The position numbers and the translations under genes were made by a program. From Diploscapter coronatus (Eukaryota; Nematoda; Chromadorea; Rhabditida; Rhabditidae), in assembly GCA_964036155.1 (NCBI GenBank), contig OZ038422.1:51793201-51857200 (forward strand): a stretch of 64,000 bases of DNA, in the 5' to 3' direction. The notes beneath the pieces were generated by a model. It was not told where the DNA came from. It made no database searches and saw only the letters and a list, made by a program, of their open reading frames with translations. Positions within the stretch are counted from its first letter, which is position 1; the number at the start of each line of letters is the position of its first letter. Below are positions 38,723 to 50,670 of this stretch, piece after piece.

Positions 38723-41700
38723 TCAAGTTGGGGATTTCTGACTCCATTTCCTGGGATTTCGCGAGATCACGAGATCTTCTTGACCGAAGCACCTTTCCGA
38801 GATGTTCTTCACGTTTTCGATGCGCCAGGCCTAAAACTTGATAAACTAAATATAAAACAATTTATAATATTCAGGCCAATGTGAAATAAACTAAAAAAAT
38901 CACATCAACTTCAAACTGACATTAATTTCATAGTTTATAAGTGGAGCAAGACGACTTCTTCGAAACGTCGCATGGCTTATTACTTTTTGAAAGGATGTCA
39001 ATGAGATACCATTATCAAAAATTCGAGCCTTACAAATGTAATCAGCAAGAATAAACTTAAACCAACTAAATTTGATCATATTTGTCTCACCTGAAGGACG
39101 CTATCATAAACATCCGGCTGGTTGTGACTCCCGATCGCGTGGTCGCGCATTTCGTCTCTGCCAGCCGTTGCGTGGTCGCAACATCGGCATACGAACCGAG
39201 GCTGGCCATGAATCGCGAGCATATGGATCTGAAAATTGCCCATTTCTTAGTAATTATTTGTGCTTAAAGAGAAAATTTAATTGTCTTTTTATTGGTAACA
39301 AAGTGTTTGCAATTATCTGCCTATTCTCATTACCATTGATTTGTTAAAATAATGTTGGTAGACTTACCGCGATGTGCTCGATTAGGTAGAAGTATCCTCG
39401 CTTGAGGGTATTCCTTATCCTCTTATCGCAAATAGCGCAATATATCGAGTGCTGCAACGAGTACGTCCTATTAAGCCTTTTGCCTATAAAATAACCATCA
39501 TTTTGGAACACAAAACTAATTACATACTTGGAGAATCGGGTTCTCCATCGATTTCCTCTTGAGTTCGCTTCTGAGGAGTAACCTGAGATGTAGTCGGGGA
39601 AACCTCCTTAAGAATAGGTTGTTTAGTTGATGGTTGGGATTATTTTAAATGTGCTTCTTTCATAGAGATAGATGAAGGCTCAATTTCAACCTTGACTTTG
39701 GACGAGGTAGGCTATCAAAGTGTACCTCATCAAATTATCTGATTTTTCATACTCAGAGGTTTTCGGACATCGCCGTCACGAATTTGAAACCCGCTTTTCC
39801 TAACGGTGCGTTAGGAGCGAGATCTGGAAGCTTGATTTTGCCTTCTGCTCGTTGATAGTGAAGGTGAAAAACGAGCCGCTTTTCAATCAGCCAATTCGAA
39901 TTAAAAAAAAACCTGTGCAATGCTGCAGATCGGGTTGAATTCATTGAATCTATTCATCATTCTCGAATTGAATTAACTCAGCTATTCGCTTTCCACTTCT
40001 CGTCATCAAACTAATAAGAAAATGCTAAGTTTGAGTAACACAAGCAACATGAGCCACAGGAAATCAAGAAATGACGAATAGAATTGTCGAATTCAACTTG
40101 ATTTGCAGCATGACATAACTTTAAAATGCGACTTGAGCTGATTGAGAATTGGCTCGTTTTTCACTTTCATTATCAGCGAACAAAAGGCAAAATCGTGATT
40201 CCAGATCTTGTACTGATGACACTGTCAGCACTTTTGGAACACGGATTCAGAATCAGGATACTCGAAAACTTCCGAGTACAAAAAACTAAGCAATTTGACG
40301 TCAGACACTTGGGTAGCTTCCCCTGTGAACAAGGGCGTTGGCGGTGCGATGTGCTATTTTATTTGCACTACCAACACCCCTGGAACGGATTTTCAGATAT
40401 GTTGTTTCCGCTCATAGCATTCCGACCCTGACACAATAATCCTCATCCGTTTCTGTTAAATTGTAAAACTCACCAAGTTGGAGGGGCCTTGATTCATTGA
40501 TTTCTGCTGAATCGGAGTCGGCAAACTATTTGCAATAATGCTAAATGGTGGTGTGTGAGCCATCTGTGGAGGAGTATTGCTCGATGGCAGATTGGCTGAC
40601 ACATGACCGGTCATGGAGGGCGTCTGATGTTGTGCATCATTCGAGGCGAGCACAGGTACCTGAATTCCTTTATTTGTACATCATAATTTTATTCTTGAAT
40701 CTAATGTCGTTGATTTGGGTTAATTTGTGAGTGATCTTGTGCTGTATCTGCTTTCTGATTCTGGATAGACGATTGAAAGCTATCCGTGATCGTGTTAGTG
40801 TTTTGAATATATTGGTTCACCCTAACCTGTTGGTTTGGCATCATTTGCGGTACAACTGGTGTTGCTGGATAAGATGAGGGAGACGGTGCTTGATTTCCAG
40901 CGAATACGAGTTCTCCTGCGGGCGCAGCAAGAAGGAAGGCGAATTTCCCCGACCTTGCCGGATATTCAGTGAGGAAGAGACGAACTGAGAGACCCTTTGT
41001 TTCACCAGTTCGAGAATTCGTTATTGAGAGTAGAAACGGCTTATCGAGACACTGGTCGGCTGTAGGTGTATAGGCTATTGGAACGTCGTTGGGTCCGAGG
41101 AGGTACTGGTAAATGACGAATTTCCCAGGGTGAGTTTCAAATTGAAACAGTTGCCGCGGGTCGAAAGTAGATTGTGGAAGACAATGGGATGGGATGGGAT
41201 TGAATATAGGATTTGAAGTAGATGGATTTTCAATAGTTGCTGGAGGAATTTGAGGAGAAAACTGGGGCGGAATATCGGCTGTTTCAGGCAATGGCATTTC
41301 TTCAACAAATGGCATGTCAAAGAGTTCCGATGCGGGGACACCATCGACGGGTGGACAAGTGATTGGAGTCTGATTCGGCCGATTCAGAAGCTGATGGGGG
41401 ATAGACGTACTCGATGCTTCCGGCGCCTGTCCGAGTCCAGAATCTTCATTACTATTCAAACGGTGTTTCCCTTCGGTCGCAGCGGCATTCGTCTCCAAGT
41501 TGTCGCTGCCTGAAATTCTTTCTTTGTTATCATTGTCCTGTACTTTAGTAGGAATACCGATTTCTGACGGCAGAGAAACATGCTCGACTTTGTCAACGGC
41601 AGTGCCACTCCGAGCTGGGGAAATCCTGGTTGCCGAGTTATCGGTTGTCTTCGGCTTGACTTCTTCGAGGAAAATGATGTCATCGTCATCATCAGTCTGA

Positions 41701-42669
41701 AATGAGTTTTGATTTGAAACGACGAAGATAAGAAGTATTCTGAATTTTTAAATATTCAAAATCGAAATTCAAAGTCGAAATTTAAATTTCCCCTGATTTC
41801 AAAATGAAAATCGGGATTTCGAGGTCCAACATTTTAGAATCAATCCGAATTTCAAATATCCCCCGATGAAGATTATGATTGGGATACCTCTCGTTTCGCC
41901 ACCGCTTGTGGCCCTGAGTGATCGGCTGCTGCAGTCGATGTCGTGGGCAATGCGTTGCCAGCATTCGACTCGACCTTGCTCGAGATCATCCCGCCCTTCC
42001 TCGCTACCTCTAACAGCCTCTCCAGCTCTTTCTCCAGCACATCGTTCGGCTCGTAGGACATCTGAAATAACAATTTTCAAAGTTTACTTTTTTGAAAGTT
42101 ATATGGAAGAGACGGAATGAGATATTTCAGTTTTAGTAATTTTTATGACACTTGATTTGGCAAATCGCATTTTTAAGAGACAATGCAAATTGATCAGGAC
42201 TTTTCTAACATTGCATATTCCTTGAAGACTATTTCTTCAGAAATTGACGAATGTTTGCCTATTGAGACACTTTCAAATAAATATCTCCTGACTATGCAAT
42301 TGGAGCAGAAATGAAAGTCAGCGAATCCGTATTTCGTCTCATCAAAAATCTGTCATAGGATTGAAGAAAATTTGAATCACAGAGGGGTTGGTTTGTATCG
42401 CAAACGAAAAAAGAAGACCCCTAGCGTTTTGTTTTTTTTTATATCAATCACTCCCTGTGTGAAGCAAACTGCCTTCTACTAGGTTATACCCCTCTCTTCT
42501 TATCGTGTCTAGCCACTGAGTGCTCCTTCATCTGACTCCCGCTGAATCGCTTCTCGGTGCAGCCGGGGAACCTGCATTGCCATGGAAGGTAATCCAAATG
42601 CTCGCGAGCAATGTGGATTTCCAGCGATCTTTCTGTTTTCTTACTCGTTGGGCACAACGGGCACTGCAT
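38723..42669 (-). CDS. Zinc-finger gene A: C2H2 protein with N-terminal finger pair, SUMO-binding-like motif and C-terminal ZF-ZF-W domain
   Basis: Nine exons on the minus strand: 42669-42490, 42061-41888, 41696-40827, 40659-40474, 39711-39691, 39582-39528, 39483-39368, 39228-39091, 38830-38723; all phases close to 615 residues. Residues 2-54 hold two C2H2 fingers (MQCPLC...HIAREH; PWQCRFPGC...HSVARH). Then comes the helix NDVLEKELERLLEVA. Residues 119-130 read TDDDDDIIFLEE, a textbook acidic-flanked SUMO-interacting motif. A 350-residue Pro/Ser/Gln/Asn-rich stretch follows. The C-terminus has finger YCAIC...HIAIH, finger RFVCRCC...HAIGSH and the closing domain AWRIENVKNISERCFGQEDL. Likely a nuclear DNA-binding protein. 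The short exon 39711-39691 avoids an in-frame TAA. If the donor at 40826 is not used, translation runs on 41 codons to a stop at 40701. The start lies 17 bases after an acceptor TTTAG. Confidence 0.75.
39750..40280. repeat. Inverted duplication with coding-like arms, inside intron 4 of gene A
   Basis: Left arm about 39750-39985 and right arm about 40063-40280 are inverted copies separated by roughly 75 bases. Read outward, each arm is open and the translations match: LVFHLHYQRAEGKI on the minus strand and LVFHFHYQRTKGKI on the plus strand, followed in both by PDL. Many of the differences are synonymous. I do not recognise the peptide. Confidence 0.65.
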
Positions 42670-43807
42670 TTTAAATAAGTAGCTTCTAAAGTAGATCATT
42701 TTGAATGTGCAAAGTTCACAAAGTTCTACAGAAATTCGCATGAGAAGTTTGGGTAGTTGTACAATGAAATAATTGTAATAAACAAAAATTGCAAAAACTA
42801 TCTAGGTATGAGAGGTCACCAGGCTGGAAAAAAATTTAGAAAAAAAAATCGGCAATTTCAACTTACAAGAATAAATTTTTAAAAAAGTGGTGTTAAGAAT
42901 TCAAGTCTCGAGTCAGATAAGGAGAATATGTGAAGATAGTTACTGAAATTTAGGATAAACGCACAGAATAAGCCTCCTATATTATACGCCGCCGGAACAC
43001 TGACACCGTCACTTTTTCTTATTTCTCTCCTTTACCTATACTTCCTTACCCTAAAATCTGGTATCTAATACAGACGGTGTCGGTGCACTGGCAGTGTATG
43101 ATATAGCAGGTTCATCGAATATACACAGAGAAGAGAAAAAGTATTCATTGCGTCTCAAATACTTTTGGCAGGGCCTGTGCATTATGTTTTGCTTAGAACT
43201 CGTTGAAAATAACGTTTAGTTCGAAATATCACGCGATAAAATGGTGAATAATCGATAGAAAGTCTAAACATATGGTACATTTTGGAAAAAAAGATGACAA
43301 TCCACTATCTTTTTATTATGCGCGTGAAATCTATAAAAAAAAAAAAGCTAGAGTTCATATTATTAAAAGCTGGAATTTCAAGGATTAAAGATGCAACTAT
43401 TTAGTAGGTGAAAATGTCAAAATACAAATTACAAGAACTTCAATTAATATTTCAGAAAAGTATATGAATGAATTCTAAATGGGTATATTTACTATTTCAG
43501 ATGACCATATAATAGACAAAATTTGAAGGATTTAAAATAGCACAATGGATTTAGATTTAACGTTGACGCATAATAATTGACTTAAGAAAAAGGTAACTAA
43601 GATATATCATGCGTGTCGTGACCAATCAATACCGTTACACTTTTACTTATCTTACTATATTATTTGTTTTGGAGCACAATAATTATAAAATGTTCAGATA
43701 TTTCTTAATTACAGAAAAACAACGATATTCAAAAAGTGAAATGCAGGAATTGATCAAGAGCGGGTAAAGATTAAAGAAAGAGAAAAGATAAAATAAACGA
43801 ACGAGGC

Positions 43808-43885
43808 TCAATAGCAGCCGTTCATTTCTTTTGCCTTTTCTCTCGCCCATGACATTGCCAGACCGATCGATAGCGCAAGGAACAT
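43808..43885 (-). CDS. Small hydrophobic ORF, doubtful
   Basis: Minus-strand frame MFLALSIGLAMSWAREKAKE ending NGCY (25 codons). The frame stays open and hydrophobic upstream (KVSLLL). It looks like a signal peptide or a tail anchor, and could be the last exon of a gene whose other exons I cannot see. The local base composition is richer in GC than its flanks. No homology is claimed. Confidence 0.25.
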   Translation of the reverse strand: MFLALSIGLAMSWAREKAKEMNGCY

Positions 43886-44583
43886 CAGTAGCAAGGAGAC
43901 CTTTTTAGGGTCCCGTGGGGATCTCGGAACGAAAGCAGGCTCATTTGAAAGAGCATAAAATTCTAAAAGTTGACTCATATAACTGTTTCAGAAAAAGTGC
44001 AAACCAAAGACAATATCAAACCGAAGTAGCACTAACACCAACATCACAACTCCAGCACCAAAGCAAAATTCAAAAAAATTTACATGCATTGCATTTGTTG
44101 CATCTCATTTTCATGCTCATACTCTCTCACACTATCAGAATTTTTAATCTCATAACTCTCCCTCCTAAAAATGCATCAAACCATAAACTAAAAATATCCA
44201 ATTTAAAAAAAAAAAATCAATCAACCATTTAAAATATTTCTTTGTCATCATTCAATTATTCCATTGACGTCATTTTCTAAAATTCTTTAAAAATTTCAAG
44301 TTCCTTTTCATCCATAAAAATGCAAAAAAGAATTGACATGAAGTTGATGCCACAATTCAAGCAAGTGCATTCAAAAGATTGACTTCAATGGTCCCTTGTA
44401 GTTCCCATCCTCTTTTTAAAATTTTTCCATGCCATTTTCCAAAAAATAGGATGTGAACTGCAGTAAGCCAAATTCAATCGATCAGCTTTCTCTTTTCACC
44501 CAAAACTTATTTACGAGAATTTCTAATGGAATATGCCATTCTCAGATAGGCAGGTCCCTTGCAGCTGGCCTATAAAAACATCG

Positions 44584-44892
44584 ATGGGAATTCACAGTTT
44601 TCGTTCAATTAAAAGTACAAGATGCATTACTCGAATCTCTTGTGCGTGTTTAAAGATAGATGACAAAAACTGCCTGCAGTGTGATTCATATTTTTGTTTT
44701 CTGCATTACGATCTCAAAATTCGAAGAGATTCGTGGGAAGGCGGAGAATTTCAAAAACTCGAGAACGGAACGAAACTAATTATTTGCAATAAGGATCTCA
44801 AACTGCATACTCGGGTAGAATGGTATCAAAAAAGCCGGAAAGCAAAAATTGAAGTCCTATTGTTCAAGACTACATATCAGTCTAGGGGTTAA
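44584..44892 (+). CDS. Short Cys-containing ORF, unidentified
   Basis: 102 residues starting MGIHSFRSIKS at 44584, ten bases after a TATA-like TATAAAAA. It has a cysteine cluster (SCACLKIDDKNCLQCDSYFC) and a charged C-terminal half. No signal peptide, no introns, and no relation to neighbours seen. It may be a relic or chance frame. Confidence 0.25.
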   Translation: MGIHSFRSIKSTRCITRISCACLKIDDKNCLQCDSYFCFLHYDLKIRRDSWEGGEFQKLENGTKLIICNKDLKLHTRVEWYQKSRKAKIEVLLFKTTYQSRG

Positions 44893-45596
44893 CCAGGTCC
44901 GAAGTGGGGTCTGAAAAATTCGACTTTTCGAAATTTTGAGATAAACCCTAAGAATCATATACCATACAATAGAGCAGAAAAATGAAAACTTTAAAACTGA
45001 TCGAACTATGAATCTGAAATTGGACTCGTTTGTACCGCTGCAAGACATTTTCTAGTATGCGCTAAATATAAATGTTATTCATATCAGCTGTTAGCGCAAA
45101 ATATATAAAAGTAATTTTTGGACTTATAGGACACGTTCAACTATAAGCGGCAAACTGGAAGTGACAAATTGGCGTATTGTCTTCGTAGATTTGATGAATC
45201 AATAAAATAATGAAACGCAATAGTAAAATGCGAAACTGTAAGAAAGAGGAAAGATCCATCATTTTCGCGATTCGTCAAACCCATGAAAGCAATTAGTCAA
45301 TTCGCCATTTCAACCTGCTATTATATGCATATATTTTTCACCTGCTCTCATAATTTCACAGAATTAATCACTGTATGTCTGAAGAAACTCTTAATATTTC
45401 ATTTGTTTGTCTAATAATTCTGAACATTTCTCAGACTATTTCGCTAACTTAATACTAAAATTGTGGCACATTACATATTATATTGTTATATTTGCCAGGA
45501 TAAATCAGTGGTAATTGATAGTCTCTACTATCAATGAGATGAATGCTACGTGGCATCCATTTAGTTCAATTTAATTGTAGAGCCTAAATAATTATC

Positions 45597-47872
45597 ATGA
45601 ATGATTGCTCGAATTTTACATCCGAGCCTCCGACATACCTTATACCTGCGCAAAGAACGTTCGGATTCATAGCCATACCACTTTCTACTCTGGCTCTGTA
45701 TTTAATCATTTTTGAATCACCGAAACCTATGCGACATTTTAAATACTATCTTTTAGTAATGCAGGTAGAATTAGCAAAATGTTCGAATCTTACCATGATA
45801 AAATTTAAGATTACCTCTATTTGCTCCGATTTTACATTTAATTTTCTCGGTAATTTTACGGCATATTTTCCAGGTAATTGAATCGAAGCATTTCGTTATT
45901 ATTTATAAAATTTCAATTTAATACAAAATTGATTTTAGCTGCAGTTGGAGTATCACATGGAATTTTTGAATTTATTCCCTCTGAAATAAGTGTGGTAAGT
46001 GAATAGAGTAATTAATTCAGAATTTATCATCGAATTATTTAGTGTATATCGGGAACGCTCCATGTTTTGAACGGTATGATAATAGTATACACGTTCATCG
46101 TTAGACATGACAAGATATGTTCTAGAGATTGCGTAATGCAATGAATTGATTATTAACTCAGGTTTAAAAAATTTAGATTTTCACGCTCCCACGATTTATA
46201 ATAAAAGGGGCTTGGACGATTGGACTTTTTGGCATATTTTTAATAGATGCATATTTAATTTATTTCAAATTGGACGATGATGAATTTAAGAATTACCTAG
46301 GAATGGTAAATATTTATGATATATCGTAGGCGGCTAAATTTAAAATCAATTACCTTTCTGCGTGATCAAATACATTTCGTCTTCAAAATTGCCAAATATA
46401 TTGAGCAATGTTTTATTGACTTACTTTTTCGAAGCTCTTTATATTATCAGTTAGTTGTAAAATCTTCATTGCTATGCAACGTCGAATGGTGCTGCTTTTT
46501 TCCAAAACGATAAAAATAATATGATGCGAGCAGGTGTTCTCTCCTTTTCCCTTTTTTTTTCTCTACCAGTGATGCACACCATTTTAACATTCTCTGCTTA
46601 TTCATCGATCTCAATAATAAAGCCGAGAAAAGGAAAGAGGCAAAAGAGAATGGGACTCTTGCTGGCAGAGAAAAAGAAAAACGGCGAGAATATGTATGAT
46701 CACACCTAATTTGCAATTCTGTTTTCAGTATCATCCTGACGAGATATGCTTATTATATGTCGATCGAGTTGTGGCCTACAATATAGATATCTATATGGTG
46801 GGAAAAATTTATGGAAAATATGTTAAATTTAAAAGAAATGGTAACTTTCAGCCATACTTAAAATGCCTAGCAATGCTTTTTTTGGTATTGTTCGTGATTA
46901 TATTGACTATTTTCACGACATTAGTAGTGCATACATTGATAATCATAACAACACGGGGTGATCGTAAATTATCTCTGTCTCGGACTTCATTGAATTCGTC
47001 TTTCACACATCGAAATGCTATTTTATCGTTATTTATGCAGGTAATATGAAGACAAACATTTTATGGTGATCTAATAAATTTATTTAGTACTTGGCAGCAG
47101 TATTTATATATGGATTAACAGTTATAGTGGTCCTGTTAAGCTTGTCATTAATTGACTTTGTATCTGTTGAATATTCGAGAGGTGGGATTCATTTTATTCT
47201 TCTCACATTGCAATAAGGAGGATGTTGCATACATTTTGCATCTCTTTTCATAGGCTCAACTTTAGAGAAATAACATGCATGTTCGCGGAAAGGGAAAAGA
47301 TAACAAAAATTAGGAGAAGCACATAATCATGTGTGTTAACAGCCGAATACAATTCGATTTATCGCCTTTCTCTGATGCCTCGTGTTCTTTCCTTCGCAGG
47401 AAAAAAGAAAGTAATGCTTCATTCAAATTTCGTTGTTTTTGTTGTTGTTTTTTTTTTTTAAATTTTCTCTCACCTGCTCGAAATCTAAAATCTAGGTTGT
47501 GAATATAAATGATAAAGCAGAGAAAAAATAGCGAAAGAAAGTTTGGGTTGAGAACGTGCGAAGGCAAACTTCTAAAAGAAAATGCAAACTCCTTATTGGA
47601 GCTTGAAATAATATAAAATGATATATTTCGTAATATTTTAAGTAGCCGGATCGTGGTTTGAATTATTGCTATCCAGTCATTCCACAATTGCGACGATTTT
47701 GTTGATCGTTTTCACGAGACCGTATCGAAAGGCGCTATTCCGAAAGGATCGTTTTCAGCGAGTTTTGAAAGTCGTCAATCAAATTCATATGATGGCTTTC
47801 CAAAATGCCATCGCACCTATGAACCAATACATTCAAAATGATCAAAGTGATCAAGCCCTATCGTATATTTAA
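45597..47872 (+). CDS. Serpentine receptor, class H type chemoreceptor
   Basis: Nine exons: 45597-45764, 45810-45873, 45939-45994, 46043-46132, 46177-46305, 46729-46797, 46852-47040, 47088-47181, 47646-47872; 361 residues. Helix 1 is FGFIAIPLSTLALYLIIF, followed by the family signature SPKPMRHFKYYLLVMQ. The second exon encodes a helix with the Asp/Phe pattern SDFTFNFLGN. Helices 5 and 6 are long (LFLVLFVIILTIFTTLVVHT; AAVFIYGLTVIVVLLSLSLI). The end has SSHSTIATILLIVFTRPYRKAL, the SxHS...PYRK block typical of class H (srh) receptors. These sense odours or soluble cues in amphid neurons. It lies in a gap of the zinc-finger array, on the opposite strand. Intact: no stops or frame breaks. Confidence 0.88.
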
Positions 47873-48818
47873 TAAATCATTTTTATATGGTTGCAAAATA
47901 AGTCGCTTTTCACGAATAATCTATCACTACATTTATACAATGATCAATAAGCTAAAAGTTTATTAAAATGATGGTTATCGGAGAATAAATAGTATGTTTT
48001 TGTATACGAACTTTAATTCTTCTCGATTATCAATGAGATGAACGTTGCCTATCGGAAGGAATCGAGAACGCTGGTGCGAGCCGCGGAATAAAAATAGTGA
48101 GAAAAAGAGAACGTGGCGATGACGCAAGCGAAGAAGGAGGAAAGGCTTCGTACCGACGTTAAAGCCCGGAGAAATAGGCAATGTCCATCTCAAATATAAT
48201 AGAGAGTAGTTTAAAATATGGGTAACCACGAAATGATCACATTCGTCTTAGATTGCTCTTTATAATTATTGCCAGCGAAACATTACTGCTGATGTAAATG
48301 ATAAACATCGTAGTGATAATTTGATATTAGAAACGAATACTTTATTTATACGGCTTAAAAGAACGAATACTGAAATTTATTTGAGAAACAAGTTGTTTTA
48401 GGAATAGATAAATTCGAAAGAAAACTACCCAAATACTAAATTACTTGAAAATTCGCTCAACCCAAATAACTCATTCTTATAACGGAATTAAAAATAAACG
48501 TTGATTATCGCTTAACCCTGCATAGAAACGATCAATGTCCGGAATAATATGAAACTGAAAATTCGGCTTCCTATGTTTGTCATCAGCTGATCATCATAAA
48601 CATTTGTGCTTTATCTTATTTTAGGCAAGAGAGCATAATAAAAATGAGTTGGATATAAATTTAAGGGACATTGAACCATACTGAAGAATATGCGATGAGT
48701 AGATCACACAACATTGCTGATAAATATATAGATTTCAGGGCCTGGGGATGGTTATAGATATTAATAATGATGATTAGCTAATGGTAAATACAGGAGTTCT
48801 CAAAACGAGCGTGATTTT
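47873..48818. other. Intergenic between the receptor and zinc-finger gene B
   Basis: The two genes converge here, so both 3' UTRs lie in this stretch. AT-rich with a GC-richer patch at 48040-48190. Nothing else recognised. Confidence 0.5.
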
Positions 48819-50657
48819 CTATTCCTTGGCATCGACGGCTCTCTCATCATCGATCCACTTCTTCTTCCATCTGGTGGGCATGATGTTCACGACATAGTCC
48901 GCGTCCAGAAAGCACGACGTCGATAATTCGCGCACGTAGTCCACGTTCCAGTTCTGCATTGTTTAAATCATTCCATTATGTTCGCATATTATTATATATT
49001 ATGCATATATTGTTTCTACTGTGATCTTCAATTTATCTCCAACTAACGATTAATTTCTAACAATAAACTATCTTTTATAAAATCTTACGATCATATTATC
49101 AGAATATCCGTCGGGATCCTTGTGCTGCTTCAGGACGTGCTTCACAATACGCGATCGACACACGTTCTGATAGTTGCAGCTGTTGCACAAGTAACGACCC
49201 TGGAAGTTCATTTTGTATATTTTCATTTATACTTTTTAGATGTTCAAAGATAATAAACTCGTCGATTTTCATGAGCACCACTATGGGACCATTTCCATTC
49301 TATTCAGATTTATTTTATACAAGCCATCTTGCAAAGTTCATCACATTTTCAAACTTAATCAACATTCCAGATAGATTCCTATCAGCAAATTCGACAAAAT
49401 TAAAAAAATATATATTGAAACGAAACTATCGTTAACCTGCTGATAAATCTCCCTCATGTGTACGCAGATATGCTTGACGATGTCCTCTCGCTTCCTGTAG
49501 TTGAAGAGCAAGTACTTCTTGCAGAGATGGCAGAACTTCTTCTCAGAATTGGCAGAATACGAGTCGCTCGTCGGGTCGGTCTTGGACGATGCAGCGCCGA
49601 AAAGTGTGTCCAGATTATCGAATGAGGTCGATGGCTGATCGGAGAATTGAGAGCTGTTCAGTTGCTCCAACATCTAGAACGATTTTTGAGATAATTCCAA
49701 TTTTATTCCATACGAGATTTTCTTGCTTATAAACTCATCAGAAATTCTTGGACCCTCTTCTTGGATAACTTATATATAAAGAAAAAGGGTGGTGTAACTA
49801 CAATGAGCCAAGTTCTTGACATTGAAGGCGGGGTTTTCACTGAAAGGAATCCTAAGAAATATGGAATTTCTTCGTCAGTGTTATTTTCATTAGATACATC
49901 TATTCGTATTTTAATTTATAAATGAAGATCATCATTTTTCTGTAAATATAGCTAACCGAGAGTCCGACTTCAGTTTTTACGACATTATTTGGGGCAGGTG
50001 TGTTTGACGAAGAGGACGACATGGCGGGTGATTGCTGGATGGAATGAAGCAGAGCGGGCAGGTCAGCTGTAGGTTGGACGAACACTGTAGCCTGACTTGG
50101 GTCGTTGCCGCCCATCTGAATCGCCTTCCCGATCGCCAATTCCATCAGCCTTTCGAGCTCGTCTTCTTTAGAGCGATCAGACACGAATATGACCTAAAAT
50201 TTACTATCAAAATATGTCTTCGATAAGACATTTTTCAAGGAAAATTCCTGAGGTTAAATAGCCTTCAATATCGATTGCCTCTTACTGGAAAATGCCATAA
50301 GATGGAAAAACTGGTGAAAACTACGGTATAGTAAGGCTAAAGGCTAGGCACAAAGTACAAGCAACCATCAAATGCTTCAGAGGTAATGATTTGAAATAAA
50401 AATACCTCAATATTCCTAGCGCTGTGAGCAGCCTGCATGTGGCCGTCGAGCTGTTTCTTCATGTAGCGAGTCGTGCCGCACAGGTTGCATTTCCAGGGCT
50501 TTAGATCCAAATGCTCTTCTTTGATGTGGACCTGAAATTTAAGATTAAAAACATCTTAATTTTGCATTTATATTTTCTTTTTTTTATGAATTTAAAACTT
50601 TACCTCCAATGCAGTGGTGGTATTCTCCACCGAAGAACAAATAGGGCACTCCAGCAT
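48819..50657 (-). CDS. Zinc-finger gene B: short C2H2 family member
   Basis: Six exons on the minus strand: 50657-50604, 50531-50406, 50193-49957, 49673-49437, 49199-49089, 48953-48819; 299 residues. N-terminal finger MLECPIC...HIKEEH is followed by PWKCNLCGTTRYMKKQLDGH with HMQAAH. The helix SDRSKEDELERLMELA comes next, then a Ser/Pro-rich linker. The C-terminal pair is FCHLCKKY...HICVH and RYLCNSCNYQ...HVLKQH, leading at once into NWNVDYVRELSTSCFLDADY and ending W-KKKW. Compared with D and E it lacks the two middle fingers and is the shortest member. It is the last gene of the proposed E-D-C-B transcript unit. Probable nuclear DNA-binding protein. Confidence 0.8.
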
Positions 50658-50670
50658 TGAGTTTGAAAAT

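Larger units (their letters stand above)
42670..45596. other. Region between gene A and the class H receptor
   Basis: Divergent promoters of gene A (minus) and the receptor (plus). AT-rich and largely empty. It holds a small GC-richer block at 43805-43920 with the frame listed separately and one short open frame at 44584-44892. No repeats of note were seen apart from a short complementary pair GACACCGTCAC / GACGGTGTCGG at 43000-43090. Confidence 0.45.

Noticed and set aside
41799..42080. 93-codon minus-strand frame over exon 2 of gene A
   Set aside because: Wrong frame; the frame giving NDVLEKELERLLE aligns with the helix of B, D and E and fits both splice phases.
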